A stretch of DNA of 64,000 nucleotides, from contig NZ_PTPZ01000007.1 in NCBI RefSeq assembly GCF_002943105.1, positions 79,935-143,934 of the forward strand. The letters are read 5' to 3'. The stretch is from Cloacibacterium normanense. Its GTDB lineage: Bacteria > Bacteroidota > Bacteroidia > Flavobacteriales > Weeksellaceae. The position numbers and the translations under genes are program-made. The notes under the pieces were generated by a model, which was given only the letters and a program-made list of their open reading frames with translations, ran no database searches and was not told where the DNA came from. Positions 9,500 to 17,667 of the stretch are shown piece by piece; positions within the stretch are counted from its first letter, which is position 1; each line of letters opens with the position of its first letter.

Positions 9500-10717
9500 A
9501 TGAGCGAGAAAGTTCCCTCTTCGACAACAGGGATTGAACCACTGATACAAAATGGGCATTTACACGGAAAGCCCACGTTGTACCAGTCGGAAACCAAATC
9601 AAAAACGATATATGACAGGACGATTGATTATCTGGAAGGGAAATACAAAATCCGTTTCAACGTCATTGCGCTGGAACTGGAGATTTGCCTGAAAGATTCC
9701 GCCAGTGAATGGACTTCGTTAAACATCAATTCCCTTTTGATAGAGCTGGCGCAATCAGGAATCGAAATCAATATGAATAAACTGGAAATTTTGGTAAAAA
9801 GCCATTTAATTCAGCAGTATAATCCTATCCGTGAGTATTTTGAAAATTTAGAAACTTGGGATGGAGAAAATTACATCAAAAATCTCTGTCAATATCTTAA
9901 AACTAATGATGACGAAGCATTTCTTTATCATTTTGAAAAATGGTTGACTAGAGCGGTTTTGTGTTCTCTAAATAAAGGTTATGTCAATAAACAATCTTTG
10001 GTTTTAGCATCGCATCAAAATTCGGGAAAATCATATTTTTTACGGTTTTTAATTCCGCCAAAATTAGAAAATTATTATACAGAAAATATATCCATCGACA
10101 AAGACGGAATTATTTCCATTTGTAAAAATTTGATTTGCAACCTTGATGAATTGGCAGTTTTATCAAAATCGGATGTGAATACTTTGAAATCTTTCATTTC
10201 AAAAAGCAGTGCCAATATTAGACTTCCTTATGCCAGAAAAGCTGAATTTTTAGAGCGGATTTGCTCGTTTGTAGGTTCAACCAATCGGACTGATTTTCTT
10301 ACCGATGAAACAGGTAGCATTCGTTGGTTAATTTTTGAGGTGTATTCTTTCGACTTCAATTATTCTAAGGAGATCAATATCAATCAAGTCTGGGCTCAAG
10401 CCTATTACAATGCTTATGAAAGAAAAAATTACAATCCGGAATTGACAGCAACAGACATCACCGAAAATGAAAAGCGGAACGAAAAATACGCACAGGTTTC
10501 GATGGAACAAGAGTTAATTTCGGCACATTTTGAAAAATCGGAAAAAATTGAGGAATTTCTTACGGCAACCGATATTATGTTGGCGATGAACAACGCTTTG
10601 GGATTGCGACTGAATAACATAAAAATAGGCAAAGCACTCACCAGTTTGAAATACCAAAGAATAAAACATCCCAAACTTCAGGTGTACGGTTATCTCATCA
10701 AAAGAAAATCAGAGTAA
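9500..10717 (+). CDS. VapE-like AAA+ ATPase
   Basis: This 405-aa protein is of the virulence-associated E / primase-C-terminal ATPase type. Residues 170-178 (ASHQNSGKS) form a Walker A in which the first Gly is Ala. LICNLDELA at 211-219 is a Walker B, and GSTNRTDFL at 259-267 fits a sensor region. The N-terminal 130 residues are a separate domain. In many elements such proteins work as replicative helicase partners of a primase. A Toprim primase gene lies 231 bp downstream, separated by a dense TTACC/GGTAA repeat cluster, so a helicase-origin-primase arrangement is likely. The start at 9500 follows a short hairpin and has no close alternative. Confidence 0.82.
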   Translation: MSEKVPSSTTGIEPLIQNGHLHGKPTLYQSETKSKTIYDRTIDYLEGKYKIRFNVIALELEICLKDSASEWTSLNINSLLIELAQSGIEINMNKLEILVKSHLIQQYNPIREYFENLETWDGENYIKNLCQYLKTNDDEAFLYHFEKWLTRAVLCSLNKGYVNKQSLVLASHQNSGKSYFLRFLIPPKLENYYTENISIDKDGIISICKNLICNLDELAVLSKSDVNTLKSFISKSSANIRLPYARKAEFLERICSFVGSTNRTDFLTDETGSIRWLIFEVYSFDFNYSKEININQVWAQAYYNAYERKNYNPELTATDITENEKRNEKYAQVSMEQELISAHFEKSEKIEEFLTATDIMLAMNNALGLRLNNIKIGKALTSLKYQRIKHPKLQVYGYLIKRKSE

Positions 10718-10720
10718 ATC

Positions 10721-10913
10721 TACCTACCAAAGTTACCAAGTTACCTTAATTATTTTAAATATCTAATAATCAATAATTTATTAAGGTAATTGAATTTTTA
10801 AAATAATTACCTAAAACTACCTAAACAAAGGATTTATGGTAAGAAGGTAAAGAAAGGTAATGACAAGAATATGCTTTAAAACACTGTAAATCAATGGAAA
10901 GGTAATGAGGTAA
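10721..10913. repeat. Iteron-like TACC/GGTA cluster (candidate replication origin)
   Basis: Twelve copies of TACC or its complement GGTA lie here, ten of them in a longer TTACC, CTACC or GGTAA context. In TACC orientation they sit at 10721, 10725, 10734, 10742, 10808 and 10818; in GGTAA orientation at 10785, 10838, 10846, 10856, 10901 and 10909. Several are 8-10 bp apart. A nearly pure A/T stretch (10746-10784) lies inside. Orientation flips from mostly TACC on the left to GGTAA on the right. The cluster is the only content of the gap between the ATPase and primase genes. This fits an origin with iterons and an unwinding element, though protein binding is not shown. Confidence 0.55.
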
Positions 10914-10948
10914 GAGAAATTAGAAAAAATATAGAAAACAAATAAAAA

Positions 10949-11908
10949 ATGAACTGCAAACAATTCAACACCATAAAGTTGGAAGAAGTCCTTCAAAATC
11001 TCGGACATCTTCCTACAAAACAAACGGATAAAGAAGCTTGGTATCTCAATCCTTTTTCCAACGAGAACCAAGCCTCTTTTAAATTGGATAAAAGAAACAA
11101 TATTTGGTATCTCCACTCGGAAGGTATAGGCGGAAATAATACCGATTTTATGCTAAAATATCTGAATGCTTCCGTAAAAGAAGTTTTGGAATGGTCGGAA
11201 AAGCAAAACTTTTCTTCTTTTCAACCGCAAAATATTATTTGTTCAAAAATTTCAAAACCAAATTATAAAATCACGGCAATTAATGAACTTGAAAATGAAA
11301 ATCTGAAACAATATCTTCATCAAAGAGGGCTTTCGTCAAGTGCTTATCCGTTAGTAAAAGAAATTCATTTTACATTGGGCGAGAAAAATCTTTATGCTAT
11401 CGGATTTGAAAACCTTTCCGGAGGTTGGGAATTGAGAAATTCATTTTACAAAGGTTCTTTATTGAAGAAAGATATTTCTGTTTTTAAGCTTAATAATGAA
11501 AGCCAAAATCAAAATGAAACAGGGAAAAGAATCGCTGTTTTTGAAGGATTTATGGATGCTTTGTCTTTTGTTGAGCTGAAACCGTTTTTCAATGGCGATG
11601 TATTGGTGATGAATTCTATTTCATTACTGCATAAAACCAAAGAATATTTAAAAAATTATTCCGAAATCCATTTGTTTTTAGACAATGATAAAGCAGGAGA
11701 AATTTGCAAAAATGAAATTCTGAAATCATTTCCTGAAGCCAAAGATTGTTCGGAAATTTATTTGCCTCACAAAGATTTGAATGACTATTTGCTTTCCGGA
11801 ATTAATACAAAAATCAAAATAGAAGAACACAACCCAATCAAATCAAAACACGAAGAGCAGGAAAGCGAAACCAACCAAGCGAATCCGATTTACAAAAGAA
11901 AACGTTGA
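10949..11908 (+). CDS. Toprim primase with zinc-less CHC2-like domain
   Basis: This 319-aa primase-like protein has an N-terminal CHC2-type fold (NPFSNENQASFKL...WYLHSEGIGGNNTDF, residues 34-67). The usual Cys/His zinc ligands are replaced by Asn, Ser, Leu and Ser. The C-terminal Toprim domain has FEGFMDAL (Glu199) and FLDNDKAG (Asp245, Asp247), which bind the catalytic metals. It probably makes primers for replication of the excised or transferred element. It lies between the candidate origin and the candidate transfer origin, and is comparable in role to PrmN1 of NBU1. The lysine-rich C-terminal tail after about residue 275 has no recognised domain. Confidence 0.85.
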   Translation: MNCKQFNTIKLEEVLQNLGHLPTKQTDKEAWYLNPFSNENQASFKLDKRNNIWYLHSEGIGGNNTDFMLKYLNASVKEVLEWSEKQNFSSFQPQNIICSKISKPNYKITAINELENENLKQYLHQRGLSSSAYPLVKEIHFTLGEKNLYAIGFENLSGGWELRNSFYKGSLLKKDISVFKLNNESQNQNETGKRIAVFEGFMDALSFVELKPFFNGDVLVMNSISLLHKTKEYLKNYSEIHLFLDNDKAGEICKNEILKSFPEAKDCSEIYLPHKDLNDYLLSGINTKIKIEEHNPIKSKHEEQESETNQANPIYKRKR

Positions 11909-12021
11909 AAATGCGTGCGGATATTTTTTTTAACAACTATCGGCAAAAGTTAGGAGCTCATTCGCAACTTTGAAGGTCGATGCTCTCCCAACAAAGTTTC
12001 TACTTCGCTCTGCGAGGCTTT

Positions 12022-12180
12022 TAGCGGTAAAAAATAGTATAAGGTTCAGCGTTTTACCTGTGAAAAATAATTCAGAGTAAGGCTTTCCCAACCTGTAAAA
12101 AATAATGCAAGGTCAGTCCGTAACCTGAAAAAAAAAAATGATCAGGTTGTAGAGTAACCTGCGTAAAAAATTCACAGGTC
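12022..12180. repeat. Five imperfect palindromes before the relaxase (candidate oriT)
   Basis: Five related units start near 12025, 12056, 12091, 12122 and 12157, about 31-35 bp apart. Each has ACCTG, an A-tract, then CAGGT or a decayed form. The best copies have perfect arms: AACCTGA (12122-12128) with TCAGGTT (12142-12148), and ACCTG (12157-12161) with CAGGT (12175-12179). The first two units are degenerate. They end 36 bp before the relaxase start, next to a doubled AAATCATCATC. This is the expected place for oriT or relaxosome binding sites, and could also hold a relaxase operator. The rest of the 11909-12215 gap shows no gene. Confidence 0.55.
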
Positions 12181-12215
12181 AAATCATCATCAAATCATCA
12201 TCAAAAGTAAGAAAA

Positions 12216-13376
12216 ATGAAGACATCCATCAATTTCAAAGTGGCAAAATCAGATTCCGAAATTCATAATTTTAGAAAGAAATCCTTTGATTACATCCGCA
12301 AAGATTTAACCCCGAAAAACGAATATTGGATGGAGCAAAAAATTGCAGACCGACTGTTAAAAATAGAAGCTTTTTGCAAAGAAAAATCAGGCAGAAAATT
12401 ACAGAAAAATGCAATGCCGGTTCGGGAAGCGGTGGTTGTGATTAAAGAAAATACCTCAATGCAGGATTTGCACAACCTCTCAAAAAGATTGGAAGATGAA
12501 CTGAAAATTAGGGTTTTTCAAATCGCCATTCACAAAGACGAAGGGCATTACGATAAAGACACCAAAGAATGGAAACCGAATTATCACGCTCATTTAGTCG
12601 CAGATTGGCAGGATTTGGAAACAGGAAAAACGTTGAAACATCAATCCTTTCATTATTCCAAAATGCAGGATTTGGCTTCGGAATGTTTGGGAATGGAACG
12701 TGGTGTTTCTGGTTCACTCACAAGACTGGAAGCGGTAGAATTTAAAATCAAGAAAAGAGAAGAAGATTTGAAAATTTTGGAAGAAAGGTGCAATGAAATG
12801 CAACAGGAAATTGATTCTAAAAAAGCAGAAGATTTAATCGTAAAAGAATCCGATTTTCTCGGTTTTCAGAAAATAAAAACGGACAAAACGATTGAAAACT
12901 ACAAAAAGGCTATCAAATCCAACAATCTCCAAATTCTGAAAAATAAAACAGAATTGGAATCCAAAGAGAAACAAATTGCAGAGCTGAAAACCAAAATCGA
13001 AAGCCTAAAAAACGAAGTTTTCTTTTTCAAAAACAAAAACTCCACGCTCCTGACCAATGCAACTGTTTTTGCTGTTGAAAAGAAAAAATATTTGGAATCG
13101 GTGGTTAATATCATACAGAAAACCATCAATAATGAGCGTTTGAAAGTATCTTTTTATGAACGCCTAAAATCTAAAGATTTTAAAATTTCTGATGAAGTTG
13201 CAAGGATTTGTGAAAAAATATCGAAAGACAATAATATTCCGTTTTCTGCTTTTGAGGAGGTTTTTAGGGATTCTGAGAAAATGGCAAAGATTTTCACATT
13301 GCTTCGGTTTGGAGAAAAGAGAAATAGTCAGCCTGAAGAAATCAACATTGAAAGAAAGAGCAAATTGGGGCGCTAA
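12216..13376 (+). CDS. mob: MOBV-like relaxase
   Basis: This 386-aa protein should nick oriT and lead the transferred strand. After an N-terminal region comes HKDEGHYDKDTKEWKPNYHAHL. His106, Asp108 and Glu109, then His124 and His126, fit the HxDE...PHxH metal-binding motif of the MOBV (Pre/Mob) family, with Asn and Tyr in place of the usual residues before the first of the final histidines. From about residue 165 to 280 it is a long charged coiled coil, as in other Mob proteins. It is the last gene of the transfer/replication set and is convergent with the AraC-type regulator, whose stop lies 13 bp away. No accessory MobC-type gene is visible. Confidence 0.85.
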   Translation: MKTSINFKVAKSDSEIHNFRKKSFDYIRKDLTPKNEYWMEQKIADRLLKIEAFCKEKSGRKLQKNAMPVREAVVVIKENTSMQDLHNLSKRLEDELKIRVFQIAIHKDEGHYDKDTKEWKPNYHAHLVADWQDLETGKTLKHQSFHYSKMQDLASECLGMERGVSGSLTRLEAVEFKIKKREEDLKILEERCNEMQQEIDSKKAEDLIVKESDFLGFQKIKTDKTIENYKKAIKSNNLQILKNKTELESKEKQIAELKTKIESLKNEVFFFKNKNSTLLTNATVFAVEKKKYLESVVNIIQKTINNERLKVSFYERLKSKDFKISDEVARICEKISKDNNIPFSAFEEVFRDSEKMAKIFTLLRFGEKRNSQPEEINIERKSKLGR

Positions 13377-13388
13377 AAGTGATTTAAA

Positions 13389-15113
13389 TTAAGATAAAGC
13401 ACCTAAAATACCACCTTGTCCTTCCATCTCTTTTTTCCTTTGTCTTACAAAATCTGCTGGGCGTATGCCGTTGATTTCCTGAAAGAGGTCAGAAAAATTC
13501 TGGCGGGAACCTATTCCACATTCATCAGCCAATCCTTGAACTTTTAGTTGCAGATAATATGGATCTTCATACATTAATTTGGTAATGTAATTAATGCGAA
13601 GCGTTGAAAGATACTTGCTGAAATTTACACCTTTCACATCATTGATATACTGCGAAAGATAATATTTGTTTGTATTTAAAATATTTGCAAGTCTGTCGAT
13701 AGTTAGCCCATTTTCTTTAAATCCTTTATTAGTCTCAAACTCTTTTAGTTTATTTTGTAAATCATTAAATATATCTTCACTTAATACTGAATTTGCATAG
13801 ATGGAAACGCTTTCGTACGATAGTGAAGTTTGCTGGTTTTGCTGTATTAGATTATTTTCTAGTTCAAGATATTTTAATTTTATCTGTTTACCGTTTTTGT
13901 AAAATTTCCAAGCTAATAAAGCAACTATAAGTAATATTGTGATAAGTATGACAATTGTTCCTAATCCCCATTTATTACGAGTTTCTAATTTAGTTTTCGA
14001 TTCTTCCAAGATTTGCGTATCATAATCTTTATGGATTTTTTCAGACAAATATTTATAATCTCTATTAAGAATGCTATCTGCTTTCAGAAGTTTTTTTGAG
14101 TACTCCAACTCTTTTTCCGAATCCTTTTGATTATGGTAATACTTAATCAGAAAATTGTAATTTCCAAGAATTTCGGGAACAATAAATTGTCTTTTCTGAA
14201 AAGTAGAATCTACTTTCTCAAATTGTTGTATTGCCAAATCTTCTTTTCCCAATCCTAAATAACTTTTTCCGATGTAGAAATCTGCGACAGAAGCCCAATA
14301 GAAATCATCTTCTTTGTTAAAAACAGGCAGGCTTTTTTGTAAAAGTGTAATAGCGGAATTATAATCTTTGTGATGATATACAGAAATTCCTTTACATTTT
14401 GTTAGGTAAGCTTTTTCTGATGGGAATTCATCGATTTTTGAAAAACGAAGCCCTGCATCAATAATTGAGTCTGCCTTCCTGTAATCTTTTATATTTCTGT
14501 AACAAACGGCAATTTGATGTAAGCTATTGAGATAGCCTTTAGTAGAATTGTATATTATATTTCGGTGGGAGTTTCCTTTTGCTTTTGGTTCAAAATAAGA
14601 AATGCATTCATTAAAGTGTTCAATGCCTTCGTTGTAGTATCCCAGATAACTTTTCACTAATCCCATTTGATAGATAATCTTATATTTAAGATAATCATCT
14701 TTATTGTCTTTAGAATATTGATAGGCTTTTAAATATTCTGCCAATGCAGATTGGTAGTTTTTATAATAGAAATAGTACAAACTGCCTTTCAGCAGGTAAA
14801 CAGTAGAAATGAGTTCCTTATCATCTGTTTTGTGTGCAGTAGCTACGGCACTATCGGCATATTTTATTTTAAGTCTTTTATCATTAGAGTAAAAAGTAGC
14901 ATCTCTATATCCCTGCACCAATTCGGGATAGTTCTTTTCCTGCTTGGCTCTTTGTATGTAAATTTTCACATAGTGTAATGCTTTTTTATCACTCTCATCA
15001 AAATTTTCATAAACACTTCTTAGGGTTTCATAATTTGTCTGTCCATATATTTTTCCAGAAGAAAAAAACAAAGACAAATAAAAAAAACAAAAAAATATTT
15101 TTCTATATAACAC
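13389..15113 (-). CDS. Membrane-spanning TPR sensor with AraC-type DNA-binding domain
   Basis: This 574-aa one-component regulator has a signal sequence (residues 1-24), about seven TPR-like helical repeats outside the cytoplasm (30-370), one membrane helix at about 382-403 (GLGTIVILITILLIVALLAW) and a C-terminal AraC helix-turn-helix (about 463-560, ending in the typical GIGSRQNFSDLFQEINGIRPADFVRQRK, read here in two parts). The layout suggests the TPR domain senses an external ligand and DNA is bound from the membrane. It is divergent from the small lipoprotein gene and its operon, its likely target. This protein type is frequent in Chryseobacterium-like genomes, but the ligands are unknown to me. 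Confidence 0.85.
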   Translation of the reverse strand: MLYRKIFFCFFYLSLFFSSGKIYGQTNYETLRSVYENFDESDKKALHYVKIYIQRAKQEKNYPELVQGYRDATFYSNDKRLKIKYADSAVATAHKTDDKELISTVYLLKGSLYYFYYKNYQSALAEYLKAYQYSKDNKDDYLKYKIIYQMGLVKSYLGYYNEGIEHFNECISYFEPKAKGNSHRNIIYNSTKGYLNSLHQIAVCYRNIKDYRKADSIIDAGLRFSKIDEFPSEKAYLTKCKGISVYHHKDYNSAITLLQKSLPVFNKEDDFYWASVADFYIGKSYLGLGKEDLAIQQFEKVDSTFQKRQFIVPEILGNYNFLIKYYHNQKDSEKELEYSKKLLKADSILNRDYKYLSEKIHKDYDTQILEESKTKLETRNKWGLGTIVILITILLIVALLAWKFYKNGKQIKLKYLELENNLIQQNQQTSLSYESVSIYANSVLSEDIFNDLQNKLKEFETNKGFKENGLTIDRLANILNTNKYYLSQYINDVKGVNFSKYLSTLRINYITKLMYEDPYYLQLKVQGLADECGIGSRQNFSDLFQEINGIRPADFVRQRKKEMEGQGGILGALS

Positions 15114-15345
15114 TTTTATAACACGTTTATGAATACAAATTTAGATAAAACAGCCTAAAATTCATCATTTACAAATTATTTATAATCTATATAAATAAAA
15201 TTTAAATTGTTAATTGTCAGTTAAATATTTGTCCTAATTTCTTTTTTACGACGTCCTTATTTGTCAATTTCCATTTCAAGACTGGCTTTTTTAGGAAAAG
15301 TCATTTTGCACAAATAATTTAGATCCAGAATTCAATCATAAAATT

Positions 15346-15359
15346 TCCCGGCGCCGGGA
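15346..15359. promoter_or_regulatory. Perfect GC palindrome upstream of the small lipoprotein
   Basis: TCCCGGCGCCGGGA is a 14-bp perfect palindrome in very AT-rich surroundings, 22 bp before the 75-aa lipoprotein start and 232 bp from the divergent AraC-type regulator. It has no T run after it, so a terminator is unlikely. An operator or a structured leader is possible. Confidence 0.45.
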
Positions 15360-15381
15360 TAAACTTAAAAAACAGAATAAT

Positions 15382-15609
15382 ATGAAAAAGTTTATCTCTT
15401 GGGTATCAGCAATTGCTGTATTTGTTTTGGTAATCAGTTGTAGAGAAGCAGAAGAATTAACAACAGTTCCTGATGGAATACAAAATAATTCAATATCTGC
15501 AAAAGTAAAAAAAGATTCAGTGGGGATTACTACTCCCACCTCCAATGAATCTAATTCATTAGAGGTACAAGAAAGCGACCCTCCGAAAAAGGATGAAATT
15601 AAGTGGTAG
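15382..15609 (+). CDS. Small lipoprotein, candidate secreted peptide
   Basis: This 75-aa precursor has a lipoprotein signal ending in VISC, with lipidation at Cys20. The mature part is only 56 residues, Ser/Glu/Asp-rich, ending SDPPKKDEIKW. It has no recognised domain. It is the first gene on the plus strand facing the TPR/AraC regulator and is followed after 56 bp by the 541-aa lipoprotein. Small lipoproteins with similar DPP...W ends beside such regulators are something I recall from Chryseobacterium genomes, but I cannot verify it here. A role as a sensed signal is speculation. Confidence 0.7.
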   Translation: MKKFISWVSAIAVFVLVISCREAEELTTVPDGIQNNSISAKVKKDSVGITTPTSNESNSLEVQESDPPKKDEIKW

Positions 15610-15665
15610 TTGTAAAAAGTGTGAATGAGTAGATTAGTAATAAAAATAACCTTAAAATCAAATTT

Positions 15666-17291
15666 ATGAAAAAAATCAAAATTTTAGCATTAATAACATC
15701 AATGCTGTTAATAAATTCTTGTAATGATGACTTACTGAATACATCACAACAAGATATAAAAAACGAAGTAATATCTGATGCAAGTGTGAAAAATGGAAGG
15801 TTATACTTTCCAAATAAGTCTTCGTTGCAATTTCATTATGATAAACTCAAAAATGCAAGTGAAGATGAAATTGCAAACTATATTGATAAAAAAGATTATT
15901 TACCTTTAAGACCAATTTTAACTGAAGAAAATGAAAATTTAGTCGCTCAAAAACTGAAATCAAGGATTGGTGGTTTGAAGCAAAAAGCTAAAGCATCAAA
16001 ACATTCAAAAATATCTAATTATTTAAGCAAGACTACAAGTGATGAAGAAATAATCGATGATATTGATGATTTAGAAGAAGTTATAGGTGATGACGCTTAT
16101 GGAGCTTTTCTAAATAATGATGCTGAAATACAAGTAGGAACTGAAATTTATAAATATACAGATGTTGGTCTATTTGTAATTGAAGAAGATAAATATGCTC
16201 AACTTGATTCTTTTTTAGCTTCTAAAAATATTTCAAGTGACCTTTTAATTCCAACGGAAGAAACAGCAAAAATTAATTTTATCCAACAACAACCTTGCAA
16301 TCAATTAAGTTTAGTTGCTTCAACCGACATTGAATACTTCAATTCATATGACTGCGGAGGAAATTCAGGTGGTGGTTATGGAGGAGGAGGAAGCACATAC
16401 ACTCCACCAGCAAACAATTACGACCAGATGTATAATTTCATTAATAATTTGCAAAATTGTTCACCAACAAATGGTTTATTTGATGGGATATTTGGAGATA
16501 GCGATATATGTATAGATAAATATGAAAGCAGATATAGAGTAAAAACAAAGGCATATAATTATAATTACTATTTGGTTTATAATTTGGGTGTAAAAGTAAA
16601 GCATCAATACAAAGGATGGACTGGATTGTGGAGAAAAGAAAACTGTCAAGAATTAAGATTAGGTGTTATTTCTGGACAATTTTCATACGATTATTCTAGC
16701 TATTTTCAATATCCTACTACACAGTATGGTATTACAACAATATACAATAATAATAGCCGTTTAATGTTTGATGCAAACGTAAATTGGTCACAAAATGGAC
16801 TAAACATAACTGGATATTCTACACAAGGTTTTCCAAAAATTTTGCAAGATGATATTGTAATAGAACAGTTTAGTAATAATCAATATATCAATCAAGCAAT
16901 TCAAGCAGGCAATAAACAATTAGCTGCAGATAAATTAAACCAGCAATTTTGGAACTATGTAATTCCAACTTTAGGCAATTGGTGGCAAAACCTTGGAAAA
17001 CCAACTCCAGATTCAAATAACATTACATATACATACAAAGCTCCTGCATTAGGTAAAATATTAATTCAAAAAACTTTGTATAAACATGCTTACAACGATG
17101 ATAAATTAGAAAAGTCTTTTGATTTTGGATTTCAGATTGGGTTTAATCTCAATCCTGACAATGGTAATATTTCACCAGATTTAAGTGGAAGCGCATTAAA
17201 AAAACCTCAAGAATTTAGAGTTTTAATGTATGGAATTGCTAAAAGAAATGGAGTTTGGCACGGAAGTAAAATTAATACTATCAACAACTAA
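15666..17291 (+). CDS. Large lipoprotein of unknown function
   Basis: This 541-aa protein has a lipoprotein signal (LINSC, Cys19). Residues 60-200 are charged and helical. A glycine-rich linker (CGGNSGGGYGGGGS, 230-243) leads to a C-terminal domain (250-541) rich in Tyr, Asn and Trp, likely beta-rich. The C-terminus reads MYGIAKRNGVWHGSKI. I recognise no catalytic motif. It is probably anchored to the outer membrane. It starts an apparent operon with the 122-aa lipoprotein (2-bp gap) and the beta-barrel gene. It could be a surface-exposed adhesin or effector; this is not supported beyond its architecture. Confidence 0.75.
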   Translation: MKKIKILALITSMLLINSCNDDLLNTSQQDIKNEVISDASVKNGRLYFPNKSSLQFHYDKLKNASEDEIANYIDKKDYLPLRPILTEENENLVAQKLKSRIGGLKQKAKASKHSKISNYLSKTTSDEEIIDDIDDLEEVIGDDAYGAFLNNDAEIQVGTEIYKYTDVGLFVIEEDKYAQLDSFLASKNISSDLLIPTEETAKINFIQQQPCNQLSLVASTDIEYFNSYDCGGNSGGGYGGGGSTYTPPANNYDQMYNFINNLQNCSPTNGLFDGIFGDSDICIDKYESRYRVKTKAYNYNYYLVYNLGVKVKHQYKGWTGLWRKENCQELRLGVISGQFSYDYSSYFQYPTTQYGITTIYNNNSRLMFDANVNWSQNGLNITGYSTQGFPKILQDDIVIEQFSNNQYINQAIQAGNKQLAADKLNQQFWNYVIPTLGNWWQNLGKPTPDSNNITYTYKAPALGKILIQKTLYKHAYNDDKLEKSFDFGFQIGFNLNPDNGNISPDLSGSALKKPQEFRVLMYGIAKRNGVWHGSKINTINN

Positions 17292-17293
17292 AT

Positions 17294-17662
17294 ATGAGAC
17301 TTTCAATATTAATCATTTTGGTTTTATTAAACTCTTGTGGAAGAATAATAGAGCAAAATCAATTTAATAGTGAGTTAAATAATTATAATTCACCATACCA
17401 AGGAACTTGGTATGGTATTTATAGTGGTTCAGGTATTAATTCAACATTCACATTAAAGGTATATAAAGCTGGAAATGTTGAAGTAATAAGAAATATATAT
17501 AATTCATCTGAAACATTTTATGGACAAGTTTTTGACAATGGAGTTTTAAACTCTGTTTACTCTCAAAATTCGGAATTTACTTTAAATGGTAGTTTAGCCA
17601 CGAAAAGTGGAACTTGGAAACAAAATAATTTATCTGGAAATTGGACAATAAATAAACAATAA
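17294..17662 (+). CDS. Small lipoprotein, predicted beta-rich
   Basis: This 122-aa protein has a lipoprotein signal (VLLNSC, Cys15). The mature part carries repeated short strands such as GTWYGIYSGSG, FTLKVYKAGNVEVI, FTLNGSLATKSGTW and LSGNWTINK. The pattern resembles a small lipocalin-like or beta-sandwich fold, but no family is assigned. It starts 2 bp after the 541-aa lipoprotein and ends 5 bp before the beta-barrel gene, so the three are almost certainly co-translated and may act together in the envelope. Confidence 0.7.
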   Translation: MRLSILIILVLLNSCGRIIEQNQFNSELNNYNSPYQGTWYGIYSGSGINSTFTLKVYKAGNVEVIRNIYNSSETFYGQVFDNGVLNSVYSQNSEFTLNGSLATKSGTWKQNNLSGNWTINKQ

Positions 17663-17667
17663 TATAA

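Noticed and set aside
11910..11972. 20-codon frame after the primase
   Set aside because: It is too short and has no ribosome-binding site or conserved feature; the region looks like control DNA before the relaxase.
10721..12180. CRISPR array
   Set aside because: The repeats are 4-7 bp or imperfect palindromes without uniform repeats and spacers, and no cas genes are present.
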